In this document: piece after piece, positions 8,211-16,972 of the stretch | How positions within the stretch are numbered: the first letter of the stretch is position 1 | Layout of the letters: every line of letters starts with the position of its first letter | Assembly: GCF_051235805.1 (NCBI RefSeq) | Contig: NZ_JBPNXV010000003.1 | Span: 49,849 to 113,848, forward strand | From: Pseudothermotoga_B sp051235805 | GTDB taxonomy: Bacteria > Thermotogota > Thermotogae > Thermotogales > DSM-5069 | Direction: 5' to 3' | Length of the DNA stretch: 64,000 nt | Program-made: the position numbers and the translations under genes | Notes under the pieces: generated by a model | Database searches by the model: none | The model's input: only the letters and a program-made list of their open reading frames with translations | Told to the model about the DNA's origin: nothing

Positions 8211-9986
8211 ATGAGTGAAAGAGAATACGTTGTTGGTATCGATTTGGGTACAACAAACTCGGTAATAGCATGGATGAAACCAGATGGTTCGATCGAGGTT
8301 ATACCCAACGCTGAAGGATCAAGACTAACTCCTTCAATAGTTGCCTTCACCAAAGCTGGTGAAATAATCGTGGGTGAACCAGCCAAAAGGCAGATGATTC
8401 TCAATTCTGAGAGAACAGTCAAGTCTATAAAGAGAAAGATGGGTAGTGATTACAAAGTCAAGATCGACGACAAGCAATACACTCCTCAACAGATAAGCGC
8501 ATACATTCTGCAAAAGATGAAAAAGGATGCCGAACAATATCTAAATGGAAAGATCAAGAAGGCTGTCATCACTTGTCCTGCATATTTCAATGACGCTCAG
8601 AGACAGGCAACCAAAGAAGCTGGTCAGATCGCCGGCTTCGACGTACTCAGAATCATAAACGAACCCACTGCAGCCGCACTCGCATACGGTCTTGACAAGA
8701 AGAAAGAACAAAAAGTCTTGGTCTACGATCTCGGTGGCGGTACCTTTGATGTCTCCATCCTCGAAATAGGCGAAGGTGTGATTCAGGTGGTAGCGACCTC
8801 TGGAAACAACCACCTTGGAGGAGACGACTTCGACCAAAGAATTGTTGACTGGATGGCAGAGGAATTCAAAAAACAACACGGGGTAGATCTCAGAGAAGAC
8901 AGACAAGCACTCCAAAGGCTCAGAGACGCAGCTGAAAAAGCGAAAATAGAGCTTTCGAGTAAGCTTGAAACTGATATTAGTCTTCCTTACATAACTGCGA
9001 CTTCATCAGGTCCATTGCACCTTGAGATGAGGCTTACAAGATCTCTCTATGAGTCTCTGGTAAAAGATCTCTTCGACATGACCAAAGGACCTGTAGAAAA
9101 AGCACTGAGTGACGCAAAGCTCTCACCGAAAGACATAGATGAAGTCATTTTGGTCGGTGGCATGACTCGATCTCCAATGGTTCACAAGATCATACAAGAT
9201 ATCTTTGGTAAAGAACCAAATAAGAGTGTCAATCCAGATGAAGCAGTTGCAATCGGTGCGGCGATTCAAGCGGCAATCCTTGGTGGAGAGGCAAAGGAAA
9301 AGGACATAGTTCTGGTAGACGTCACGCCACTCACACTCGGTATCGAAGTCAAAGGTGGCTTGATGGAACCTATCATACCCAGAAACACAACAATACCAGT
9401 CAAGAAAAGCAAAGTTTTCACAACTGCAGAGGATTACCAAACAGAGGTTGAAGTCAGAGTCTACCAAGGCGAACGAACGATGGCAAGAGACAACATATTC
9501 CTTGGCAGCTTCAGATTGGTGGACATACCACCGGCACCCAGAGGTGTGCCACAAATAGAGGTAACCTTCGACATAGACAGTGATGGAATAGTCAACGTTT
9601 CAGCAAAAGATCTGGCATCTAACAAAGAACAATCAATGGTTGTGACTGGTAGGCACAAACTCAGAGAAGACGATATCAAAAAGATGATGGAAGAAGCACA
9701 AAAGTACGAAGAGCAAGACAGGAGAAAACGTGAAGAGGTCGAACTAAAGAACAAAGCAGACGATTTGGCTTACAGTGTCAGCAAACATTTGAAGGAACAT
9801 GGAGAAAAATTGCCAAGCGATCTCAAATCTAAACTGGAGGAACTTGTCAAAGATCTCAGAGAAGCCATAAACAAAGACGACATTGCCAGAGTAAAAATGC
9901 TCTTCGACGATTTGCAGAAGGAGAGCATGAAAATAGGTCAGTACATGTACGAGAATGTCAGAAAAGAACAATCTAGTTCACAATAA
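8211..9986 (+). CDS. dnaK: Molecular chaperone DnaK (Hsp70)
   Basis: 591 residues. Nucleotide-binding domain 1 to about 365: VGIDLGTTNS phosphate-1 loop, VITCPAYFNDAQRQATK, LVYDLGGGTFDVSIL and ILVGGMTRSPMV. The substrate-binding domain begins after the linker VLVDVTPLTLGIE, and a helical lid ends in the Ser/Gln-rich tail. It lacks part of the insertion seen in proteobacterial DnaK, as in other non-proteobacterial DnaKs. ATP-driven folding chaperone of the cytosol. The ATG at 8211 has GGGAGGTGA at ideal spacing. First gene of dnaK-hsp20-clpB-like. No dnaJ or grpE is next to it. Confidence 0.97.
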   Translation: MSEREYVVGIDLGTTNSVIAWMKPDGSIEVIPNAEGSRLTPSIVAFTKAGEIIVGEPAKRQMILNSERTVKSIKRKMGSDYKVKIDDKQYTPQQISAYILQKMKKDAEQYLNGKIKKAVITCPAYFNDAQRQATKEAGQIAGFDVLRIINEPTAAALAYGLDKKKEQKVLVYDLGGGTFDVSILEIGEGVIQVVATSGNNHLGGDDFDQRIVDWMAEEFKKQHGVDLREDRQALQRLRDAAEKAKIELSSKLETDISLPYITATSSGPLHLEMRLTRSLYESLVKDLFDMTKGPVEKALSDAKLSPKDIDEVILVGGMTRSPMVHKIIQDIFGKEPNKSVNPDEAVAIGAAIQAAILGGEAKEKDIVLVDVTPLTLGIEVKGGLMEPIIPRNTTIPVKKSKVFTTAEDYQTEVEVRVYQGERTMARDNIFLGSFRLVDIPPAPRGVPQIEVTFDIDSDGIVNVSAKDLASNKEQSMVVTGRHKLREDDIKKMMEEAQKYEEQDRRKREEVELKNKADDLAYSVSKHLKEHGEKLPSDLKSKLEELVKDLREAINKDDIARVKMLFDDLQKESMKIGQYMYENVRKEQSSSQ

Positions 9987-10010
9987 AAACTTTTGAGAGG
10001 AGGGGTCTTC

Positions 10011-10454
10011 ATGTTGCTCGAAAGGCGTGAGGATTTCATGAAACCATTCAGAGAGCTTCAACGTGAGATCGACAGAATCTTTGAAGACTTCTTCACTCCT
10101 GTGACTCGTAAAAGTACAGTCTATTCATACCTACCAGATATCGATGTCTACGAGACAAATGATTCCGTAGTCATCGAGGTAGAAGTCCCAGGAATGGACA
10201 AAAAAGACTTCGAAGTAAAGGTCGAAGATGGTCTCTTAAGAATCAGCGGAGAGAAGAAGCTTGAGCGAGAAAAGGAAAACAGAAACTACAAAGTTGTGGA
10301 AAGGTGTTACGGTAAATTCGAAAGAACTCTGTCGTTGCCCGAGTATGTCGAAGCCGACAAAGTCAAAGCAAAATACGAAGATGGTGTCTTGACAATAACT
10401 TTACCAAAGAAAGAAGACAAGAAAGCCAAGGTTGTAGATGTAAAAGTTGAATGA
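10011..10454 (+). CDS. hsp20: Small heat-shock protein (Hsp20/alpha-crystallin)
   Basis: 147 residues. The alpha-crystallin domain spans about residues 40-135, with YLPDIDVYETNDSVVIEVEVPGM split over strands beta2-3, GLLRISGEKK and the A-x-x-x-n-GVLTITLPK signature near the C-terminus. The short tail has no clear I-x-I. It acts as an ATP-independent holdase that hands substrates to DnaK and ClpB. ATG at 10011 behind GAGGAGGGG; 24 nt after dnaK. Confidence 0.95.
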   Translation: MLLERREDFMKPFRELQREIDRIFEDFFTPVTRKSTVYSYLPDIDVYETNDSVVIEVEVPGMDKKDFEVKVEDGLLRISGEKKLEREKENRNYKVVERCYGKFERTLSLPEYVEADKVKAKYEDGVLTITLPKKEDKKAKVVDVKVE

Positions 10455-10459
10455 AACTC

Positions 10460-10485
10460 GGGGCGGGCAACCGCCCCTTTAATTT
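10460..10485 (+). terminator. Intercistronic stem-loop between hsp20 and clpB-like gene
   Basis: Perfect 7 bp GC stem GGGGCGG/CCGCCCC with a GCAA tetraloop, followed by TTTAATTT. It is too weak in its U-run to be a strong terminator, so it is more likely an attenuator or mRNA-stabilising hairpin that lets dnaK-hsp20 exceed the downstream gene. Confidence 0.65.
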
Positions 10486-10498
10486 GGGAGGTGATACA

Positions 10499-12727
10499 AT
10501 GATCGATTTCAAAGACTACACAGAGAGTGCTCAGCGCGTGCTTGCCTCCGTTCAAGATATACTCAGTAGGTTTTCACAGAATCAAATGTCATCTGAACAC
10601 ATCCTGCTGGCAATACTTGAAGACGGAGAGAACGCCGCGGTGGATATTCTGAGAAAAATAGGTGTGAGTATAGACACTCTGAGGGATGAAACCTCTTCCT
10701 TCGTCAGTAGATATGGTGTCAGGGATAGAAACATTACACAACCTGGTTCACTTGCACAAGTTTACATAACACCAGATGCGAGATATGTTCTTGAAGAAGC
10801 TCGTAAAGAGGCAAGAAGAATGGGAGATGAGAAGGTTGGCACAGATCATTTGTTGCTTGGAATGATTCTCGCTCCAAGTTCGATGACCTATAGACTTCTT
10901 TCAAGACATGGAGTTACACCAGACAAAGTCTATGAAGCCATTAGGGAACTGCGAACCAGCGGTAAAACCGCTGAAGATGAAAATGTGGATGTGCTTTTCA
11001 AATTCACCGAAGATCTCACGAAGCTGGCAAAGGATGGAAAATTGCTACCAGTAATTGGCCGTGAAAAAGAAATTCTCAGAACTGTTCAGATCTTGGGCAG
11101 AAAGTTTAAAAACAATCCTGTTTTGATCGGTGATCCTGGCGTTGGTAAAACTGCTATTGTTGAGGGACTTGCACAAAAAATCGTTGCTCAAGAAGTACCT
11201 CCTTTCCTGAAGAACAAAAAGATTCTCAAGCTTGACATGGGAAGGATCATCGCAGGCACGAAATTCAGAGGAGAGTTCGAAGAAAGGATGAAAAAGTTAA
11301 TAGATGCTTTGAGGAAAAATGTAGGTCAGTACATACTTTTCATCGATGAGCTCCACACTGTGGTGGGAGCAGGCGCAGCAGAAGGAGCCGTTGATGCTGC
11401 AAACCTACTCAAACCAGAACTTGCACGTGGCGAAATGCAGGTTATAGGTGCTACAACCCTTAATGAATACAGAAAATACGTTGAAAAAGACAAGGCGCTC
11501 GCTCGAAGATTTCAACCGATCTTAGTTCCTGAACCTTCAGTTGAGGACACCATAGAGATACTCCGTGGCATCAAGAAGGAGTTCGAAAAGCACCACAACG
11601 TTCAAATCACAGATGATGCCCTTGTCGCCGCCGCCAAATTGAGTGCAAGGTACATAACAGACAGATTTCTGCCTGACAAGGCAATCGATCTGATAGACGA
11701 GGCTGCCTCTGGGCTCCGTCTACAGGGTGATGGTAAGGTCGTCAATGAGAACGAGATAGCAAAGATCGTCGAACTTTGGACGGGTATTCCTGTTTCGAGA
11801 ATGCTTGAATCTGAAAGGGAAAAACTTATGAACCTTGAACAACTACTCCACAAGAGAATCATCGATCAAGAGGATGCTGTGAAAATAGTATCACAGACCA
11901 TAAGAAAGGCAAGGGCAGGTTTGAAGGATCCAAAAAGACCAAACGGCGTCTTCTTGTTCTTGGGTCCGACTGGTGTTGGAAAAACAGAATTAGCTAAAGC
12001 TCTCGCTGAAGTTCTCTTTGGTAGTGAGGACGCCCTAATAAGAATCGATATGAGCGAATATACCGAGAAACACACCGTAAGCAGATTGATAGGTGCTCCA
12101 CCAGGTTACGTGGGCTACGAAGAGGGCGGACAACTCACAGAACAGGTGAGAAGAAGACCATACAGCGTTGTACTGCTCGACGAAATAGAAAAGGCTCACC
12201 AAGAGGTTTTCAATGTACTGCTTCAAGTCTTTGATGATGGCAGATTAACAGACGGCAAGGGTAACACAGTCGATTTCAAAAACACCATCATAATAATGAC
12301 AAGCAATATCGCAAGTGAGCAAATACTCGACGCACTCGAAGAAGGCTTGACAGACTTAACTGGGCTCATCGAAGAAGAGATGAAAAAGTACTTTAAGCCC
12401 GAATTCATAAACAGGATCGATGCGGCAATCATTTTCAAGCCGCTCTCAATCGAACACATGAAACAGATCGTTGAACTACAACTCGAAAAAGTCTCGCAGA
12501 GAATTCAAGATCAAAAGAGAAGGATCGAGATCACCGAACAAGCAAAAGACTACCTTGCCAGACGTGGCTACATACCAGCAATGGGTGCAAGACCATTGAA
12601 ACGAGTTATAGAAAACGAAATAGAAGCTCCATTAGCAGACAAAATCATATCAGGAGAGTTTAAAGAAAACACCAAGATCCTCGTAGATGCAGACGAATAT
12701 GGAATAATCTTCAAAGAGGGGCATTAA
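10499..12727 (+). CDS. Hsp100/Clp AAA+ unfoldase, ClpB-like without M domain
   Basis: 742 residues. Clp N-domain repeat (about 1-145), NBD1 with GDPGVGKT and LFIDELHT, NBD2 with GPTGVGKT, VVLLDEIEKAH and the C-terminal GARPLKRVIE. ClpB carries a coiled-coil M domain of about 120 residues between DEAA and WTGIPV; here only about 25 residues separate them. The stretch between TSN and FKPEF in NBD2 has ClpB length, with no clear [LIVMP]G[FL] ClpP-docking loop, so a free-standing disaggregase is likelier than a ClpP partner. ATG chosen behind GGGAGGTGA. Alternative: a ClpA/ClpC-type protease subunit. Confidence 0.85.
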   Translation: MIDFKDYTESAQRVLASVQDILSRFSQNQMSSEHILLAILEDGENAAVDILRKIGVSIDTLRDETSSFVSRYGVRDRNITQPGSLAQVYITPDARYVLEEARKEARRMGDEKVGTDHLLLGMILAPSSMTYRLLSRHGVTPDKVYEAIRELRTSGKTAEDENVDVLFKFTEDLTKLAKDGKLLPVIGREKEILRTVQILGRKFKNNPVLIGDPGVGKTAIVEGLAQKIVAQEVPPFLKNKKILKLDMGRIIAGTKFRGEFEERMKKLIDALRKNVGQYILFIDELHTVVGAGAAEGAVDAANLLKPELARGEMQVIGATTLNEYRKYVEKDKALARRFQPILVPEPSVEDTIEILRGIKKEFEKHHNVQITDDALVAAAKLSARYITDRFLPDKAIDLIDEAASGLRLQGDGKVVNENEIAKIVELWTGIPVSRMLESEREKLMNLEQLLHKRIIDQEDAVKIVSQTIRKARAGLKDPKRPNGVFLFLGPTGVGKTELAKALAEVLFGSEDALIRIDMSEYTEKHTVSRLIGAPPGYVGYEEGGQLTEQVRRRPYSVVLLDEIEKAHQEVFNVLLQVFDDGRLTDGKGNTVDFKNTIIIMTSNIASEQILDALEEGLTDLTGLIEEEMKKYFKPEFINRIDAAIIFKPLSIEHMKQIVELQLEKVSQRIQDQKRRIEITEQAKDYLARRGYIPAMGARPLKRVIENEIEAPLADKIISGEFKENTKILVDADEYGIIFKEGH

Positions 12728-12743
12728 AGCCCCTCATATTTTT
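12716..12743. terminator. Bidirectional terminator between convergent clp and lacI genes
   Basis: Stem GAGGGGC (12716-12722), loop ATTAAA, GCCCCTC (12729-12735), then ATATTTTT. The stem overlaps the stop codons of both convergent genes, a compact shared terminator. Confidence 0.8.
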
Positions 12744-13738
12744 GCCACCGACTGTCTCTCAACAAAATGAGCTTTCAGAACGGTCTTACTGATCTTCCCA
12801 CCGTGCATTATCTTGTCAAGCAACAAAGTCGCTGCGATCAAACCCATCTGTTCAGGTTCTTGCGCTACACAGGTGATTGGAGGATCAAAGATCTGGTTCC
12901 AGTATGAGTCGTCAAAAGATACAACAGAAAGATCTCTTGGCACTTTCAATCCAAAGTCCTTCACTGCCTTCAAAACACCGAGCATCATCAAATTGTTCCC
13001 AACGATCAAAGCTGTTGGCTTCTCCTCCATCGCAAAGAGCTTTCTTGCAGCTTCGTAACCACCTTCTTGAGTCGACCTACCATCGACGATCCATTTTTCT
13101 CTCACCACAATGCCAAGCTCTGAAGAGGCTTTCAGAGCGCCTGTGAGTCTCATTCTGCCCGTGAAAGACCTTTCACGAAGCGTGACAATTCCCAAAGTTT
13201 TGTGTCCACATCTGTAAAGGTACTCTACAAGATCTCTCACGCCAGATTCGTTGTCTGTAATCACGTAACTTGTCTCTACATCTGGTACCAATCTATCGAA
13301 AAAGACAAGTGGTATCTTGCTTTCGAGTATCTTCGAATACAGCGATTTGTTACCCCCAGAATCAACAGGTGCAGCTAAGATGCCTTCAACTCTTTGACTG
13401 ACGAGCGTCTTCAGATTATCTGTTTCGTGTTGAGGGTTTTCATCGGTTGAGCACAAAAGCAAATGATAACCAACAGGATTGAGAACCTTTTCCATCGCTC
13501 GAACGATTTGCGCAAAAAAAGGGTTGGCTATATCTGGTATCAAGACTCCCACTATCTTAGTTTTCCCCTTTTTCAAGCCCATGGCAGCCATGTCGGGTGA
13601 ATAACCCATATGCTGGGCTGTTTTTATTATCCTTTCCCTTAGTTGCTCGCTCACCCCAGGCTTTCCGTTCAAAGCCCTTGAAACTGTCGAGGCATTCACA
13701 CCAATAACTTTGGCGATATCTTTGATCTTTATCTTCAA
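12734..13738 (-). CDS. LacI-family transcriptional regulator
   Basis: 334 residues. The N-terminal HTH IKDIAKVIGVNASTVSRALNGKPGVS is the canonical LacI/GalR DNA-binding motif, followed by the periplasmic-binding-like effector domain (VGVLIPDIANPFFAQIVRAME, VVSFDDSYWNQIFDPPITCV). It would repress the divergently transcribed isomerase-TRAP-aldolase operon until its sugar or sugar-acid ligand binds. TTG start. It converges on the chaperone operon with a shared terminator. Effector identity cannot be read from sequence. Confidence 0.93.
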   Translation of the reverse strand: MKIKIKDIAKVIGVNASTVSRALNGKPGVSEQLRERIIKTAQHMGYSPDMAAMGLKKGKTKIVGVLIPDIANPFFAQIVRAMEKVLNPVGYHLLLCSTDENPQHETDNLKTLVSQRVEGILAAPVDSGGNKSLYSKILESKIPLVFFDRLVPDVETSYVITDNESGVRDLVEYLYRCGHKTLGIVTLRERSFTGRMRLTGALKASSELGIVVREKWIVDGRSTQEGGYEAARKLFAMEEKPTALIVGNNLMMLGVLKAVKDFGLKVPRDLSVVSFDDSYWNQIFDPPITCVAQEPEQMGLIAATLLLDKIMHGGKISKTVLKAHFVERQSVAKI

Positions 13739-13905
13739 TCGTCACACCTCTGTTTCATGGAAATCTTGCAAGCAGCAACCTTCTCGTTTTTATTCTACCC
13801 CATTTCCAGAACCGCTCAATCTCGATATCTCTCCCATTGAGTCCATTTTCGGCAAATAACATCTCAAATCTCTTGATTTCTCACTCTTGCGCCAAATTTC
13901 TTGGC

Positions 13906-13964
13906 TTGCTTTTTTATATTTCAAGAGTTATGCTAATTTTGGATCACGCAAACGAATGCGTTGC
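13906..13964 (+). promoter_or_regulatory. Putative promoter and LacI-type operator before the isomerase operon
   Basis: TTGCTT (13906-13911), 17 nt, TATGCT (13929-13934) is an acceptable sigma-70 promoter. About 13 nt after the -10 lies GCAAACGAATGCGTTGC (13948-13964), an imperfect dyad with matching GCAA/TTGC arms and the size of LacI-family operators. The position just downstream of the start site suits repression. The dyad is weak, so confidence is low. Confidence 0.35.
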
Positions 13965-13988
13965 TGTTCTAAGAAGGAGGTGTTACTG

Positions 13989-15404
13989 TTGAAAAGAAAG
14001 GTCGGCATTCTCACCTTTTCGGACGGCAGAGAGTATGTGAACAAAGAACTCGTAGAGATAAACAAGAGCTTTGAAAGAACCCTTGCAGATGCACTCGAAT
14101 CTACTGGAGAGATAGAGGTCATCACAGCAAATCGGATAATTCACAAGCCATCAATCGCCAAAGAAGAAGCTGTTTACTTGCGAAACAAAGGCGTCCAGAT
14201 GACGATTTTCAACTATGCAGTTTGGGCATTTCCACACTTCAGTGTTATCGCGAGCAAGTTTGCCCCAGGACCATTCTTGCTCTTTGGAAACATCAATCCG
14301 AAATATCCTGGAATGGTGGGAATGCTCGCCGCTGCTGGCGCACTCGACCAAGACGGTACTCAAACTCACAGAGTTTGGGGAGATGTCAGAGATCCTTTAG
14401 TGCTGAAGAAGATTCTATCCTTTGTCCGTGCGGCGACTGCTAAGAATCTTCTAAGGGGACAGAGATACGGTCTTTTCGGTGGCCGATCGATGGGAATGTA
14501 CACCGCGGTGCCTAACGTTGATCTGTGGAACAAACTCTTTGGTATAGACATAGAACACATAGATCAATTAGAGATCATTGAGAAGAGCAAGGATGTTCCA
14601 GATGAAAAAGCAAAAGATGCAAGAGAATGGCTTGAAAAAATGGTGAAGAAGATTCATTACGATGGTAAACAACTCACACCAGAAAAATTAGAGCTCCAGA
14701 TCAAAAGCTATTACGCGGTTAAAAAGATGTGCCAAGAACTCGAACTGGATTTCATTGGCATCAAAGCACAACCAGAACTGACAGAGCACTTTGTGACAAT
14801 GGATCTCACAGAAGCCATTATGAACGATCCATATGACTTCGATGGTCCAAAGGAACCAACTGTGTGTGCAACTGAGGCAGACTCAGACGGTGCTCTAACT
14901 ATGCAGATACTAAAACTCATTTCCAACCAACCTGTTCTGTTCGCAGACGTGAGGCATTATGACTTTGAAGATGGATTTTTCGACCTGTGCAACTCTGGTG
15001 AACACGCAACCTTCTTTGCGGCGAAATCCTACGATCCGGCAGTGAATCTGGCAAAGGTGGAACTCTATCCAGAAAGCTTCTACTTTCCAGCTGGAGGAGC
15101 TTCTGTGAGGCACATCGCAGCACCTGGTGAGGTTACATTGGCTCGTCTCACACGCAAGAACGGTGAATATGTTATGACGATCATCAAAGGTGAATTTCTC
15201 GATTTTGGCGAAGAAAAGAACGAACAAAAGGCTGCAAACACACAGATCGAATGGCCACATGCTTTTGCACGTCTGCACGTCTCTGTTGACGAATTTCTGG
15301 CAACATATGGATCAAACCACATTCATGGAGTTTATGGAGATTATGTGAACGAATTGGTAGAGTTCTGCAGACTTTGTAAGATCCAGCATGTTGTCCATGC
15401 TTAA
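13989..15404 (+). CDS. L-fucose/L-arabinose isomerase-family protein
   Basis: 471 residues from the TTG at 13989, which has AAGGAGGTG at spacing about 7; the frame is open further upstream but without a good site. It belongs to the FucI/AraA-like isomerase superfamily: FGNINPKYPGMVGMLAAAGAL, LFGGRSMGMYTA and a C-terminal metal and substrate domain with CATEADSDGALTMQIL and FHHI-like NHIHGVYGDY. It would interconvert an aldose and ketose. The neighbouring TRAP transporter and aldolases suggest a deoxysugar or sugar-acid pathway. The exact substrate is unknown and may differ from L-fucose. Confidence 0.85.
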   Translation: MKRKVGILTFSDGREYVNKELVEINKSFERTLADALESTGEIEVITANRIIHKPSIAKEEAVYLRNKGVQMTIFNYAVWAFPHFSVIASKFAPGPFLLFGNINPKYPGMVGMLAAAGALDQDGTQTHRVWGDVRDPLVLKKILSFVRAATAKNLLRGQRYGLFGGRSMGMYTAVPNVDLWNKLFGIDIEHIDQLEIIEKSKDVPDEKAKDAREWLEKMVKKIHYDGKQLTPEKLELQIKSYYAVKKMCQELELDFIGIKAQPELTEHFVTMDLTEAIMNDPYDFDGPKEPTVCATEADSDGALTMQILKLISNQPVLFADVRHYDFEDGFFDLCNSGEHATFFAAKSYDPAVNLAKVELYPESFYFPAGGASVRHIAAPGEVTLARLTRKNGEYVMTIIKGEFLDFGEEKNEQKAANTQIEWPHAFARLHVSVDEFLATYGSNHIHGVYGDYVNELVEFCRLCKIQHVVHA

Positions 15405-15424
15405 CGTGGGAAGGAGGGATTGGT

Positions 15425-16414
15425 GTGAGAAGGTTACTCTTTGTTTTGATTTTCCTACTTGCCATTCAATTTGTCATGGCAACTCCAAAGTACACCCTAA
15501 GGTTTAACACGGTGGCAGCTCCAGCGCAACCACAAGTTCTTGCAATGCAGAAATTCGCCGAGATAGTCGAGGAGCTCAGCTCTGGCGCAATCAAAGTCGA
15601 GGTATACCATTCTGGACAGTTAGGAGATCAGAAAACCGGGTTGCTGGCTGTAATGCGTGGAGATCTCGAAATGGCTGGCGATGGTTCACCTTCTTGGTTT
15701 GCAGACCTTGGTGCAATGCCAGAATTCGGAGTCTTTGAAGCCGCATATGTCTTCAAAGATCTGGACCACATGTATCGCGTGATGAGCAGTAAGATGGTTC
15801 AAGATATGTTCGACAAGTTGGCGGCTAAGACAGGCTTGAGAGTACTCGATGTTTGGTATCTCGGCACACGTGAGCTGAACTTGGTAGAAAAGGTCGGTCC
15901 AGTGAAGAAACCAGAACAGCTCAAAGGCGTGAAGCTCAGAATGCCAAACAACAAGACATTCCTTGACATGGGTAAGGCACTCGGAGCCAACCCAACACCC
16001 ATGGCGTTCGGTGAAGTTTATCTGGCTCTGAAAACCGGAACGATCGATGGTCAAGACAATCCTCTGCCAACTGATCTTTCTGCAAAGTTTGTAGAAGTCA
16101 CAAAGTACATCGTTTTGACAGACCACCAAATAGGAATGATCTGCCCAGTGATAAACGAAAAACTCTGGCAGAGCATGCCTGAAGAGTACAGAGTCTACAT
16201 CAAGAAGGCAATGGAAGTCGCAAGAACGTTCATGAATTACACCGTTCTGGAGCAAGAAGCCAAACTCCTCAAACAATTCGTTGACGAATACAAGATGGAG
16301 ATTGTAGTCCCAGACAAGGCAGCATTCATGAACAACGCAAAACAGTTCTACAGTCAACCTGAATTTGATAAACTTTGGGGCGAAAAGATGTACGAGAAGA
16401 TCCAAGGAATGTGA
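15425..16414 (+). CDS. dctP: TRAP transporter substrate-binding protein (DctP)
   Basis: 329 residues with a signal peptide (MRRLLFVLIFLLAIQFVMA, cleavage after VMA). The DctP fold is shown by TLRFNTVAAP, VEVYHSGQLGDQKTGLLAV, LRMPNNKTFLDMGKALGANPTPMAFGEVY and the GTIDGQDNP motif. It captures an organic acid or sugar acid in the periplasm for the DctQM permease. GTG start behind GGAGG. First of three TRAP genes, with a strong stem-loop separating it from dctQ, typical where the binding protein is needed in excess. Confidence 0.95.
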   Translation: MRRLLFVLIFLLAIQFVMATPKYTLRFNTVAAPAQPQVLAMQKFAEIVEELSSGAIKVEVYHSGQLGDQKTGLLAVMRGDLEMAGDGSPSWFADLGAMPEFGVFEAAYVFKDLDHMYRVMSSKMVQDMFDKLAAKTGLRVLDVWYLGTRELNLVEKVGPVKKPEQLKGVKLRMPNNKTFLDMGKALGANPTPMAFGEVYLALKTGTIDGQDNPLPTDLSAKFVEVTKYIVLTDHQIGMICPVINEKLWQSMPEEYRVYIKKAMEVARTFMNYTVLEQEAKLLKQFVDEYKMEIVVPDKAAFMNNAKQFYSQPEFDKLWGEKMYEKIQGM

Positions 16415-16420
16415 TTTTCC

Positions 16421-16443
16421 CCGCCAGGCTCCAAGCCTGGCGG
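16421..16443 (+). terminator. Intercistronic stem-loop after dctP
   Basis: Perfect 9 bp stem CCGCCAGGC / GCCTGGCGG with loop TCCAA and no U-run. It probably stabilises the upstream mRNA or attenuates read-through into dctQ rather than terminating fully. Confidence 0.7.
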
Positions 16444-16462
16444 AGTTCTAAGGGGTGTTCTC

Positions 16463-16972
16463 ATGAAACGCGTTCTTAAGATCTTCTCAGATGTACTTCA
16501 AATACACATTCCAGCAATGAGTATGTTTGTTCTCACTTCAAGCATGTTTCTGCAAGTCATCTTGAGATATGGTTTCAAACATCCTTCACCAGAGCTGTTT
16601 GAGATCTCTTCGTACAGCTTTGTTTGGACTGTCTTGCTTGGAGCAGCTCTTGCAAACAAGTATAAAAACCACATCAAATTCGATGTTATTTACAATAAAT
16701 TCTCACAGAAAGCCAAGTGTATTATCGACATAATCTTCGATAGTTTCTTCAGTATTCTCTTGCTGATCTCACTTTTTCCTGTTGTCAAGCAATCACTGTG
16801 GTACAAAATCATAAGATCAGAAGTTCTGGGTATACCCTGGACCTATCTGGTGATCTGCTTGCCCATAATGATGGTCCTGATCACGATGCAGAATGTATCA
16901 TCCGTCTACAAGAACCTTCGCAAGCTGATTGAGAAGAGAACAGAAAAGACGGAGGAATCAAAATGGCATTGA
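16463..16972 (+). CDS. dctQ: TRAP transporter small permease (DctQ)
   Basis: 169 residues with four hydrophobic helices. The DctQ pattern is present: VILRYGFKHPSPELFEISSYSFVW followed by a second helix pair ending in YLVICLPIMMVLI (near residue 130). It forms the membrane complex with DctM. Its end overlaps the dctM start by 10 nt. Confidence 0.92.
   Translation: MKRVLKIFSDVLQIHIPAMSMFVLTSSMFLQVILRYGFKHPSPELFEISSYSFVWTVLLGAALANKYKNHIKFDVIYNKFSQKAKCIIDIIFDSFFSILLLISLFPVVKQSLWYKIIRSEVLGIPWTYLVICLPIMMVLITMQNVSSVYKNLRKLIEKRTEKTEESKWH

Noticed and set aside
9123..9554. Minus-strand open frames antisense to dnaK
   Set aside because: Explained by codon bias of the highly conserved dnaK gene on the plus strand.
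15686..16405. 239-codon minus-strand open frame antisense to dctP
   Set aside because: It mirrors the dctP gene, which has clear family motifs, signal peptide and ribosome site.
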